Shown here: positions 29,782 through 37,719 of the stretch, one piece after another
How positions within the stretch are numbered: position 1 is the first letter of the stretch
How the letters are laid out: the number at the start of each line of letters is the position of its first letter
Origin: Rhodococcus sp. OK302
Lineage (GTDB): Bacteria; Actinomycetota; Actinomycetes; Mycobacteriales; Mycobacteriaceae
Assembly: GCF_002245895.1 (NCBI RefSeq)
Contig: NZ_NPJZ01000001.1
Coordinates: 2,764,501 to 2,828,500 of the forward strand
DNA: 64,000 bases
Reading direction: 5' to 3'
Notes under the pieces: model-generated
What the model was told of the DNA's origin: nothing
Database searches by the model: none
Seen by the model: the letters and a program-made list of their open reading frames with translations, nothing else
Program-made: the position numbers and the translations under genes

Positions 29782-30980
29782 GTGCTGATATCGCGATCGC
29801 GGCTGGGTACCAATGGGATTGCCGCAGCGGGGAACGCTGCGACTATCGCAAAGGCGATGGGATAGCCGACGATACCGATCAGTGCGCCCACTACCGGACC
29901 GACCGCCGACGCGGCAATGAACTGCCCGGTGTTCTGGGCGCCCAAGGCTTTTCCCTGCCACTGAGGTCCGGCAGCTTCGGCGACAGACGTGAAGGCCAAG
30001 CCGTTGTCCGCAACACTGACGGTAGTGGCCAGCAGGAGTATCAGTGCCGGGATTCCCCAGGGGGTGGCGTCGGCCGCTGCCATGGCCAACATGACCACGG
30101 CGGCCGATATCGAAACCAGTCGCAGCGGGCCCACTCTGCTCCCGGCGCGGTCGCTCCACATACCCACGACGATGCGTCCCAAAGCGCCCACGAACTGCGA
30201 AACCCCGATCAGAATTCCGGCGGGAGCGGCGTCCCAGTGCTGCTCACTGATCAGCCACACCAGGCCGAATGTCGACAACGTGAACTGCGGGAACACCAGC
30301 AGCGCCGACACGATGTGGATGCGCCACAGGAACCAGTTGGAACGGTAGGGGTTGACGGAGGCGACGGGTGCTGCGGTGACGGCCGGACGTGGGGGATTGA
30401 CCAGCGCAACTGCACAGATCAGCGCGAGCAGGCCGTTGAGAGCCACTGACAGTGCGACCGCCGAACCGATTCCGGTGTGGGCTGCCAGCGTCGGGATGGT
30501 GACCGAAGCGATGGTCACGCCCAACGGTTGGGACATCTGCCGGATGCCCATGGCCAGTCCGCGTCGATCCTTCGGGAACCAACCGACCACTACGCGTCCA
30601 CTAGCGGCGTTGGTGCTGGCCGCCGCCATACCGCCGAGCAGGAATGTAATACCCAGGAGCGCATAGTTATCGGTGGTGGTGGCTGCCAGGGCGGCCAGCG
30701 CGGTCAAGGCCAATCCGATGGAGATGACCCACTTCTCGCCGAATCTGTCGGCCAGGGCTCCCCAGGCAACCAGCGTCAGGACCATGCCGAAAGTGGGTGC
30801 AGCAGCGAGTGTTCCGGCCTGGGCCAGTGAGAGGCCGTGCTCGGAGTGCAGGAGTGGAATCAGGAAGGCGGGGGTGCTGACGAAGACGGTGCCTGCCGCC
30901 TGGGCTGCAACACCGATGCCGAGCATCGACCATGCCCGGGGTGAGACTGCTGATTTCTCCAGCCGTGACGGTGCGGTCAT
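29778..30980 (-). CDS. MFS transporter, 12-TM
   Basis: 400 aa with about 12 helices. The signature GALADRFGEKW (motif A) occurs after helix 2, and LSLAQAGTLAAAPTFGMVL is a typical major-facilitator opening. The second half repeats the pattern with VGMWSDRAGSRVGPL. The substrate is unknown; sequence features place it near the nitrate/cyanate or sugar-type MFS rather than DHA2. It ends convergently on the preceding pump gene, overlapping by 4 bases. Confidence 0.85.
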   Translation of the reverse strand: MTAPSRLEKSAVSPRAWSMLGIGVAAQAAGTVFVSTPAFLIPLLHSEHGLSLAQAGTLAAAPTFGMVLTLVAWGALADRFGEKWVISIGLALTALAALAATTTDNYALLGITFLLGGMAAASTNAASGRVVVGWFPKDRRGLAMGIRQMSQPLGVTIASVTIPTLAAHTGIGSAVALSVALNGLLALICAVALVNPPRPAVTAAPVASVNPYRSNWFLWRIHIVSALLVFPQFTLSTFGLVWLISEQHWDAAPAGILIGVSQFVGALGRIVVGMWSDRAGSRVGPLRLVSISAAVVMLAMAAADATPWGIPALILLLATTVSVADNGLAFTSVAEAAGPQWQGKALGAQNTGQFIAASAVGPVVGALIGIVGYPIAFAIVAAFPAAAIPLVPSRDRDIST

Positions 30981-31122
30981 CTCTGCCTCCCAGTTCGCCG
31001 TGATTCGACGGGTTCGAGACTACTCCCACCGTTCCAGATGCTGATATATGTTTCTCGCATGTTGGGATGCATGTGTGCTGGGGATGGTGGTCTGTGGGTT
31101 TGCGGGCGGTGACCCCTGGATG

Positions 31123-31173
31123 GAGCGAACGGTATGCCCGTCGCCTTAGATGCGCCGAAAGGTACGTTCGCTC
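31123..31173. repeat. Long inverted repeat downstream of the histidine kinase gene
   Basis: GAGCGAACG(G)TA on the left and TACGTTCGCTC on the right pair over 11 bp with one bulged G, around a 28-base centre containing smaller complementary blocks (CCGTCGC, GCGCCG). It lies 42 bp beyond the kinase stop, so it may terminate that operon, but no T-tract is present and it may instead be a dispersed palindromic element. Confidence 0.65.
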
Positions 31174-31214
31174 AGAAGGGGAAGCGGCAAATCGGGCGCG
31201 GCGGGTTAGCGGGG

Positions 31215-32609
31215 TCAGTTGAGGGGCAAGCGAACTGTGAAGACTGTGCGTCCATCTACCTGATCGACGTCGATACTGCCGCCGTGCAGGCGTACGTTCT
31301 CGACGGTCAGTGACAGGCCGAGTCCGCTGCCCTCACTACGCCCACGAGCAGTGTCTACCTTGAAGAATCGGCGGAAGATCGCTTGGCGGTACTCAGGCGA
31401 AATGCCGGGTCCGTGGTCGATGACGTGGATGACGGCGTAGCCGGGTTCAGTGCTCAGTTCGACGCGCACGGGGGGCGATCCGTGACGTAAGGCGTTGCCG
31501 ACGAGGTTGGCGAGGACGATATCGATTCTGCGTGAATCAACTCGGGCACTGATGTTTTGGGGTGCGGAGAGTTCTACGATGTCGGACCATCCGCGGCTCT
31601 CCAGCGTGCGCTCGGTCAGGCTGACGAGGTCGATGTTGTCGAGCACCAGCCGTGCTTGTTGCGAGTCGTGGCGCGACATTTCGATGAGGTCTTCGACGAG
31701 TCGGGTGAGTTTGGTGATTTCGCTGCTCACGATCCGGGCAGCGGTGGCGGTGTCGGGTGGCAGGTTCGGTATTTCTTCGGACAGGATCTCGCTGACGGGT
31801 ACGAGTGCTGCCAGCGGAGTGCGCAGCTCGTGCGAGACGTCGGCGACGAATCTCCGGGACTGTTCTTCGGATTCTTTGAGTTCGTTGATCACAGCTTCGT
31901 TGCGCGCGACCATGTTGTTGAATGTTGTTGTCAACTGAGCTAATTCGGCCACTCCGTCTTCCGGTAGGCGGACGCTCAAGTCGCCGTCGGCGGCGCGCGA
32001 TGCGGCGTCGTCGAGGCGTTTGAGCGGACGAACCAGTGTCGACGCGATCCAGAAGCCGAGTAATCCGCTGACGAGGACACCGAGGGTGAGGGTGAGCGCA
32101 ACGACCCCGAGCAGATTGTCGAATTTGTCCTGCACGCCGACGAGCGGGCGGATGGCGACGGCGCTGACCAGTGTCTGATCTTTGCCGCCGGGTGCGGAGG
32201 AAGTGTCGGTGAGATTGATCGACAAGCCCAGCATGATGTGCTCGGAGTCGAGTCTCTCGAAACGGAGCAGTTTGGGGCTGACCAGCCCGTTCGAGAAGCT
32301 CGGCGGTATCGCTGACGGATTGGCGGATCCGAGTTGAACGACATCACCGTCCACGATCACTGTCATGTCGTCAGGAAATACACTTGCCATGCTTGTCGGG
32401 GTGATTCCGTCGACATGTTCACCGTTGAGCGAGAGTACTTCGTCGCGAAACTGCGCAGTCGCGACGTCTTGCGCGTTGGAATAGATCCAGGATCGTGCCA
32501 TCAGAGACACCGCTCCCGCGGTTGCTCCGGCGATGATCACCACGATGGCAATGAAGACGAGAACCAGCCGGGTGCGGAGGCCGTCGACGCGTAGCCAGGT
32601 CGGTTTCAT
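31215..32609 (-). CDS. Sensor histidine kinase of the VanY/PAP2 operon
   Basis: 464 aa. One N-terminal helix (LVLVFIAIVVIIAGATAGAV), an extracellular sensor of about 130 residues, a second helix (VVALTLTLGVLVSGLLGF), a HAMP linker, then HisKA with FVADVSHELRTPL (phospho-His260). The HATPase domain has VGNALRHGSPP, IDHGPGISPEYR and GSGLGLSLTVENV. It overlaps the response regulator gene by 4 bases. Position after vanY- and PAP2-like genes suggests it senses a cell-wall or membrane signal. Confidence 0.93.
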   Translation of the reverse strand: MKPTWLRVDGLRTRLVLVFIAIVVIIAGATAGAVSLMARSWIYSNAQDVATAQFRDEVLSLNGEHVDGITPTSMASVFPDDMTVIVDGDVVQLGSANPSAIPPSFSNGLVSPKLLRFERLDSEHIMLGLSINLTDTSSAPGGKDQTLVSAVAIRPLVGVQDKFDNLLGVVALTLTLGVLVSGLLGFWIASTLVRPLKRLDDAASRAADGDLSVRLPEDGVAELAQLTTTFNNMVARNEAVINELKESEEQSRRFVADVSHELRTPLAALVPVSEILSEEIPNLPPDTATAARIVSSEITKLTRLVEDLIEMSRHDSQQARLVLDNIDLVSLTERTLESRGWSDIVELSAPQNISARVDSRRIDIVLANLVGNALRHGSPPVRVELSTEPGYAVIHVIDHGPGISPEYRQAIFRRFFKVDTARGRSEGSGLGLSLTVENVRLHGGSIDVDQVDGRTVFTVRLPLN

Positions 32610-33301
32610 CGGGGTTGGGAGTTGAATCGGTAGCCGAAGCCGCGAACCGTTTCGATGAACGTCGGTTCGGCCGGGTCGTCTTCGATCTTGCTTCGGAGGC
32701 GTTGCACGGCGGCGTCGACGATGCGTGAATCTCCGAGGTATTCCTGATCCCAGGCGGCGGACAGCAGTTGTTGACGGCTCAGGACCAGCCCGGGATTCTG
32801 GGTCAGCGCCAGAATCAAGCGAATCTCGGTCGGGGTGAGGGTCAATTGTGCTCCGGCTTTGTGGATTTTGAGTGACGCTCGATCGATCTTCAAGTCTCCG
32901 AAAGTTTCGGCGGCAGGGAGTGTTTCAGTAGGCGGAGTGGTGGGCGCTGACCGGCGTACGACGGCTTTGATCCGGGCGTCGAGTACCCGCGGACTGGCGG
33001 GTTTGACGACGTAGTCGTCGGCACCGGCTTCCAGTCCGGCGACGGTATCGATGTCGTCGGATCGTGCGGTCAGAATAATGATGGGGATGGCGCTACGGGT
33101 GCGGATGCGTCGGCAGATTTCGTAGCCGTCGGCACCCGGAAGTCCGAGATCGAGAAGTACCAGGTCTGCGGCGAGCAGAGCGTCGTCGAAATCGGTGTTG
33201 CCGTCGGGTCGATGGCTGACGGTGTGCCCGAGTCGGTTCAGCCCCAACATGATTGCTTCGGCGACGGCCGGATCGTCTTCTATGAAAAGAATGTTCACCA
33301 T
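32606..33301 (-). CDS. OmpR/PhoB-type response regulator
   Basis: 231 aa. The receiver has LFIEDDPAVAEAI, phospho-acceptor Asp51 in LVLLDLGLPG, and Lys in DDYVVKPAS. The winged-helix DNA-binding domain includes LTLTPTEIRLILAL and SRIVDAAVQRLRSKIEDD. Partner of the adjacent kinase. It follows the PAP2-like gene by 55 bp, so it may have its own promoter or be read through. Confidence 0.95.
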   Translation of the reverse strand: MVNILFIEDDPAVAEAIMLGLNRLGHTVSHRPDGNTDFDDALLAADLVLLDLGLPGADGYEICRRIRTRSAIPIIILTARSDDIDTVAGLEAGADDYVVKPASPRVLDARIKAVVRRSAPTTPPTETLPAAETFGDLKIDRASLKIHKAGAQLTLTPTEIRLILALTQNPGLVLSRQQLLSAAWDQEYLGDSRIVDAAVQRLRSKIEDDPAEPTFIETVRGFGYRFNSQPR

Positions 33302-33356
33302 GGTCCGGTACCTTCTGCAGTCGGAGGAATCTCGGTAAGCTCACAGTACAGGTGCC

Positions 33357-33998
33357 TTACACCCTCGAGAGTCGTTCGTTCCCGGGGTCGGCCAGCGCGG
33401 ATTGCCGTGGAACCGTGGTGTTCAACGGGAAAGCGGACACGGCGAGGGTGTAGCAGCCCACCAGAAGCAGCGCACCGATCACGTCGCTCGGCCGGTGCCA
33501 CTGAAGGACGATCACGGAGATTGCGGTGCCGATGACGATCAAGGCACCGTTGATTGCAACTATGGAGCGCCATCGATGGGGAGTTGCGAACACGATCGCG
33601 CAGACCAGGGCTGTAACAGCGGTCAGGGTGCCACTGGGGAAGGAATTGTGCATGACAAGACCGTTGAGATCTGGTCGCTGAAGGGACTGTTTGAGCGCCC
33701 AGGCTGTGGCGATCGGTCCCAGTGTCACGACGGCAACGCGGAGCGCCAGTGCAATCGGGTTGTTACGCAACGTGATCATGAGTACCACGAGTACTCCTCC
33801 CACTATCAGAATCGGGGTGACCAGACCGATGAATGCCGCGGCCAGGGAGTCGAGATCCTCCGAGTAGGCCGCGTCTCTCATGATCTGCTGGTCGACTATC
33901 TGACCGCCGGCAGTGTTGACCGCCAACTCGAATTCGATGATTCCCAAGACCAGAAGTACCAGTGCGGCAAACAGTCTCGGTAGTTTGATGCGTGACAT
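33357..33998 (-). CDS. PAP2-superfamily membrane protein (divergent active site)
   Basis: 213 aa with about six membrane helices. PAP2-like blocks are KQSLQRPDLNG (motif KxxxxxxRP, here shortened), FPSGT where PSGH is normal, and SVIVLQWHRPSDVIG for the SRxxxxxHxxxD block. The His of motif 2 is replaced by Thr and the Arg of motif 3 by Val, so phosphatase activity may be altered. PAP2 enzymes dephosphorylate lipid carriers such as undecaprenyl-PP. The ATG at 33998 lies 2 bases after the VanY-like stop (opposite-strand reading), indicating an operon. Confidence 0.75.
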   Translation of the reverse strand: MSRIKLPRLFAALVLLVLGIIEFELAVNTAGGQIVDQQIMRDAAYSEDLDSLAAAFIGLVTPILIVGGVLVVLMITLRNNPIALALRVAVVTLGPIATAWALKQSLQRPDLNGLVMHNSFPSGTLTAVTALVCAIVFATPHRWRSIVAINGALIVIGTAISVIVLQWHRPSDVIGALLLVGCYTLAVSAFPLNTTVPRQSALADPGNERLSRV

Positions 33999-34000
33999 GG

Positions 34001-34570
34001 TCAGCCTTCCGCTCTCTCGTCCGAGGGGTTGCTCAGTTGTGGGGGACATTCGCCGCCGGGGGTGGTGGCCAATTCGAAATGCCACATTTCATTGGCGTAG
34101 GTCTGACACAGTCCGTAGTCGCTGCCGTGCTGGATGAGCCAGTCGTCGGCATTTGTCGGTCCGATGTCGACGGCCTGTCCGCTGACGTGTTTCGAGAGGT
34201 TCGGCGGGTGCACCCATTGTGCGGCTTCGCTTGCGCTGCCGTACTTTACGACGGCGTTGTCGAAGAGGCGTTGTTGAAATGCCGCGGATCGCCAACCTGA
34301 CGTGACATGCATGACAACGCCGGATTTCCGGGCATCGGCGACGGCCGAGTGAAGTGCTGCGAGTAGTGCGGTGTCCAGGCGTGCCAGCGCCGGCAAGTGT
34401 GTGTCGCTCGGGCTGATGCCGCCCTCGATCTCGCCGCCGGCGGGTCCTGAATCAGGTTGAGTGGCAAGATAGTTTCCGCTCTTCGGCTGGGCGTCGTCGG
34501 TATACGAGCATGCGGTGAGTCCGAGCACTCCGAGCGTGAGGAGGCAGAATATTCCGCGGTGGCTGGGCAT
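34001..34570 (-). CDS. M15-family D,D-carboxypeptidase lipoprotein (VanY-like)
   Basis: 189 aa. Signal peptide with lipobox GLTACS (Cys21). The zinc motif SxHxxGxAxD is present as SKHVSGQAVDIG, and the second site is EMWHFE, both diagnostic of the VanY/DacB M15 fold; TSGWRSAAFQQRLF is the conserved substrate-cleft region. It should remove the terminal D-Ala from peptidoglycan stem peptides at the outer face of the membrane. It heads a four-gene operon with PAP2, response regulator and kinase genes. Confidence 0.9.
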   Translation of the reverse strand: MPSHRGIFCLLTLGVLGLTACSYTDDAQPKSGNYLATQPDSGPAGGEIEGGISPSDTHLPALARLDTALLAALHSAVADARKSGVVMHVTSGWRSAAFQQRLFDNAVVKYGSASEAAQWVHPPNLSKHVSGQAVDIGPTNADDWLIQHGSDYGLCQTYANEMWHFELATTPGGECPPQLSNPSDERAEG

Positions 34571-34676
34571 GCAATTGAGAGTGCTCGGCCGCTGTCACGG
34601 TGAGATGGTGACACGTAGTCAACCGTGACACAGATTGCGACAGCTCTGTAACAACTTGGAACGGTGCTGGTAAGAG

Positions 34677-35354
34677 CTACACCGGGCGCGGGATGGTGGC
34701 GAAGGTGGACAGCTCGAACCACGCCGGGAGACCGCGACGCAGTGGCGCGGGCCCGGAAATGGTGATATCTCCGGATTTGACGGCGTCGGCCCAGGTCAGA
34801 TTGCCGCGCCAGACTTCCGTCATCGGTCGCAACCCCGCAGATATCGATACCGTGACGTCGAAGCCCGGATCGTTGTCGCACACGTCGACTTCGCCGGAGT
34901 TGATGACCAGCCACCAGTTCCGGGAATGCCCGTGTACTCCGGAGAACGCGAAGTGGACCACAGCTTTTCCGCCGGGGACTACGGAATGGTCTACGCGTCG
35001 ATGCATGTCCCAGAGCAGAAGTTTCGGATCCAGATCTCCGTCTCCGAGTTCGCCGATCCAACGGGTGCCCCAGATTCCGAGAGCTTCGACGACGGGACGG
35101 AGTTCTCGGCCGGCGTCGGTGAGGCGGTAGGCGATGGCTCCGTCGCTGTCGTTTCGCTCCACGATGCCGGCGACGGTGAGTTGGTGCAGGCGCCTGGACA
35201 ACAGTGTGGGAGACATTCGTGGAAGCCCGCGTCGTAGGTCGTTGAAATGTTCACTTCCCATGATGAGTTCGCGGAGCAGCAGTAGTGTCCAGCGCTCGTC
35301 CAAGAGTTCCATCGCCTTGGCGACGGGGCAGAACTGGTGATACGACGACCCCAT
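34677..35354 (-). CDS. HxlR-family transcriptional regulator with SCP2-like C-terminus
   Basis: 225 aa. The winged-helix HxlR part (residues 1-100) contains FCPVAKAMELLDERWTLLLL and SPTLLSRRLHQLTVAGIVER; Cys10 at the N-terminus is the family's redox cysteine. The C-terminal 110 residues resemble an SCP2 sterol-carrier-type ligand pocket (FDVTVSISAGLRPMTEVWRG), a pairing seen in several actinobacteria. It is divergent from the methyltransferase-oxidase pair with 122 bp between starts, so it probably represses them in response to a ligand. Confidence 0.88.
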   Translation of the reverse strand: MGSSYHQFCPVAKAMELLDERWTLLLLRELIMGSEHFNDLRRGLPRMSPTLLSRRLHQLTVAGIVERNDSDGAIAYRLTDAGRELRPVVEALGIWGTRWIGELGDGDLDPKLLLWDMHRRVDHSVVPGGKAVVHFAFSGVHGHSRNWWLVINSGEVDVCDNDPGFDVTVSISAGLRPMTEVWRGNLTWADAVKSGDITISGPAPLRRGLPAWFELSTFATIPRPV

Positions 35355-35383
35355 GTATCGATCGTAGGCCGATGAGTTGCCGC

Positions 35384-35399
35384 GGTACAGATCTGGTAC
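35384..35399. promoter_or_regulatory. Possible HxlR operator
   Basis: GGTACAGATCTGGTAC: an imperfect palindrome built on AGATCT with GTAC half sites, in the 122-bp divergent region between the HxlR gene and the methyltransferase gene. HxlR-type regulators often bind GTAC-containing dyads, but this is one short match. Confidence 0.35.
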
Positions 35400-35476
35400 T
35401 GGAGGGGCTGGGAATCCCGTCGTAACGTCAACTGTCAGAACGGATGTTGCTGCGAAATTGGTTGGAGGAGAATGCA

Positions 35477-36316
35477 ATGACTGAATCAGTAGATACGGTG
35501 GTGTCGGATCGGGCGCTCAAGTCCAAGCACCGGGTCATGTGGGGGTTGGGTGATTATCCTGCGGTGGCGTCGCAGGTTATCCCGGACCTCGGGCCTGCCT
35601 TGGTGCAAGCGTGCGAGGTCGGGGAAGGTGACCGTGTCCTTGATATTGCAGCGGGGGCGGGCAACGCGGCTATTCCGGCAGCGGCGCGTGGAGCGGAGGT
35701 GGTGGCAATCGATCTCGCGCCTGAACTGTTCGAGGCGGGAAAGCGTGCTGCGGCACTGGCTGGTGTCGAGCTGGTGTGGAAGGAAGCCGACGCCGAGAAC
35801 CTGCCCTTTGTCGATGGTGAATTCGATGTGGTGCTCTCGTGCGTCGGGGTCATGTTCGCGCCGCACCATCAACGGGCAGCCGACGAGCTACTCCGAGTGT
35901 GTCGCGTCGGCGGCCGGATCGGTGTACTGAGTTGGACTCCAACGGGTTTCATCGGAGAAATGTTCAAAGTGATGAAACCGTATGCGCCGGCTCCGCCGCC
36001 CGGTGTGCAACCGGCGCCGCTGTGGGGTGACGAGAACCATGTGCGGGGGTTGTTCGGCGATTTGGTTGGTGATGTCGATGCGCGTCGAAAGATCTTGCAC
36101 GTGGACAGGTTTGGTGGACCGGAGGAATTCCGCGACTTTTTCAAGGCCAACTACGGTCCGACTATCGCCGTCTACCGCAACATCGTCGACGATCGCGACA
36201 GAACAGAGGCTCTGGATCGGGAACTGGTGGAGTTGGCTCGTAGGTACGACATCGGCGACAGTTCCTTCGGCATGGACTGGGAGTACTTACTCGTGACCGG
36301 TGTGAGGGGTGTGTGA
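35477..36316 (+). CDS. Class I SAM-dependent methyltransferase
   Basis: 279 aa. SAM-binding motif I is VLDIAAGAGNAAIPAA, motif II is VVAIDLAPELFEAG and the post-motif acid is EADAENLPF (UbiE/Methyltransf_11 type). The start ATG 36 bp into the open frame is preceded by GGAGGAG (35464-35470). It overlaps the downstream oxidase gene by one base. The substrate is unknown; pairing with a berberine-bridge oxidase suggests tailoring of an aromatic or polyketide-like compound. Confidence 0.88.
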   Translation: MTESVDTVVSDRALKSKHRVMWGLGDYPAVASQVIPDLGPALVQACEVGEGDRVLDIAAGAGNAAIPAAARGAEVVAIDLAPELFEAGKRAAALAGVELVWKEADAENLPFVDGEFDVVLSCVGVMFAPHHQRAADELLRVCRVGGRIGVLSWTPTGFIGEMFKVMKPYAPAPPPGVQPAPLWGDENHVRGLFGDLVGDVDARRKILHVDRFGGPEEFRDFFKANYGPTIAVYRNIVDDRDRTEALDRELVELARRYDIGDSSFGMDWEYLLVTGVRGV

Positions 36317-37719
36317 TGACAAGGATTGATGTCGAGGTGTTGAGATCCTCGATCACAGGGCCGGTGTTCGGTCGTGATGATGAGGGCTACGACGATGCAC
36401 GATCGATCTGGAATGGTCAGATCGATCATCGGCCAGGGGTGATAGCGCGGTGTCGGGGATCAGCAGACGTGGCGCAAGCGTTGAGATTTGCCCGCGACAA
36501 CTCGCTGGAAGTGTCGGTGCGGGGCGGTGGGCATTCCTACCGCGGCGCTTCGGTGTGCGAGGACGGTCTGATGATTGATCTCAGTGCGCTCAACAGTGTG
36601 AATGTTGATCCGAACCTGCGCCGAGCACGGGCCGGTGGCGGAGCGACGATGGCGAACCTCGATTCCGCGACGCAGGAACACGGGTTGGGTGTGACAGGGG
36701 GAGTGATCAGCGATACCGGCATCGGTGGGCTGACCCTCGGCGGCGGGATGGGGTGGTTGACGCGATCGCTCGGATTGTCGATCGACAACCTGGCGTCGGC
36801 GGAGGTAGTGCTTGCCGACGGTCGGGTGGTACGCGCTTCCGAAGACGACCATCCCGACTTGTTCTGGGCGCTGCGCGGTGGCGGCGGCAATTTCGGGGTA
36901 GTGACGGAGTTCGAGTATCGGTTGAGTGAGGTAGGCCCCGAGGTACATTTGGGATTGTTTTTCTGGGGCATGGACGACGGACCGGATGCGCTGCGTCTGT
37001 TCCGTGAGGTGGTGCCTGCGCTGCCGGGCAATGCCGGTGCGTTGGTGGCTGTCAGTTTGTCTGCTCCGCCCGCGCCGTTCGTTCCGGAGCAGTTTCACCT
37101 GCGTCCCGGATATGCCTTGCTGGTAGCTGGTTTCGGATCTGCGACGGAGCACGAGAAGGCGATTGCGCCGATTCGAGATGGGTTGGAACCGCTGTTCGAG
37201 TTTGTCACGCCACTCCCGTACGTCGGACTGCAGTCGATGCTCGACGAGTCCGAACCGTGGGGCGCATACGCGTACGAGAAGGCCTTGGATCTCGAGGATT
37301 TCTCCGATGAGGTGATCGACGTTCTGACCGAACACGCGGGGAAGAAATTGTCACCGATGTCGTTCATGCCGATCTTCCCGATGCAGGGTGCTTTCACCTC
37401 CGTCGGCGAGGACGAGACGGCGTTCGGTGGCACGCGCACTCCGCACTACGTGTGCAACATGACGGCCACGGCAACAGATGAGGGAACGTTGGATCTGGAT
37501 CGCGAGTGGGTGCGAGACACCTGGGAAGCGTTGCGTCCCTTGTCATCCAATCAGGGCGGGTACGTCAATTTCATGACCGATGCGGACGAAGATCGAGTCC
37601 GCAGTTCGTACGGGTCTGGCAAGTACGAACGGTTGGCTCGGATCAAGGCGGAGTACGACCCGGGCAACGTCTTTCATCTCAATGCCAACATCAAGCCGGC
37701 TGGTGCAGTCAGGCAGTGA
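36316..37719 (+). CDS. FAD-linked oxidase, berberine-bridge (BBE) type
   Basis: 467 aa. The FAD-binding PCMH domain has VSVRGGGHSYRGASV, whose His is the usual covalent FAD attachment site. The second block GVTGGVISDTGIGGLTLGGG lacks the Cys used for bicovalent attachment, so linkage is probably through His only. The C-terminal BBE motif is YGSGKYERLARIKAEYDPGN ending in FHLNANIKP. No signal peptide. Its translation is coupled to the methyltransferase (TGATG). The last 11 bases overlap the convergent kinase gene. Confidence 0.9.
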   Translation: MTRIDVEVLRSSITGPVFGRDDEGYDDARSIWNGQIDHRPGVIARCRGSADVAQALRFARDNSLEVSVRGGGHSYRGASVCEDGLMIDLSALNSVNVDPNLRRARAGGGATMANLDSATQEHGLGVTGGVISDTGIGGLTLGGGMGWLTRSLGLSIDNLASAEVVLADGRVVRASEDDHPDLFWALRGGGGNFGVVTEFEYRLSEVGPEVHLGLFFWGMDDGPDALRLFREVVPALPGNAGALVAVSLSAPPAPFVPEQFHLRPGYALLVAGFGSATEHEKAIAPIRDGLEPLFEFVTPLPYVGLQSMLDESEPWGAYAYEKALDLEDFSDEVIDVLTEHAGKKLSPMSFMPIFPMQGAFTSVGEDETAFGGTRTPHYVCNMTATATDEGTLDLDREWVRDTWEALRPLSSNQGGYVNFMTDADEDRVRSSYGSGKYERLARIKAEYDPGNVFHLNANIKPAGAVRQ

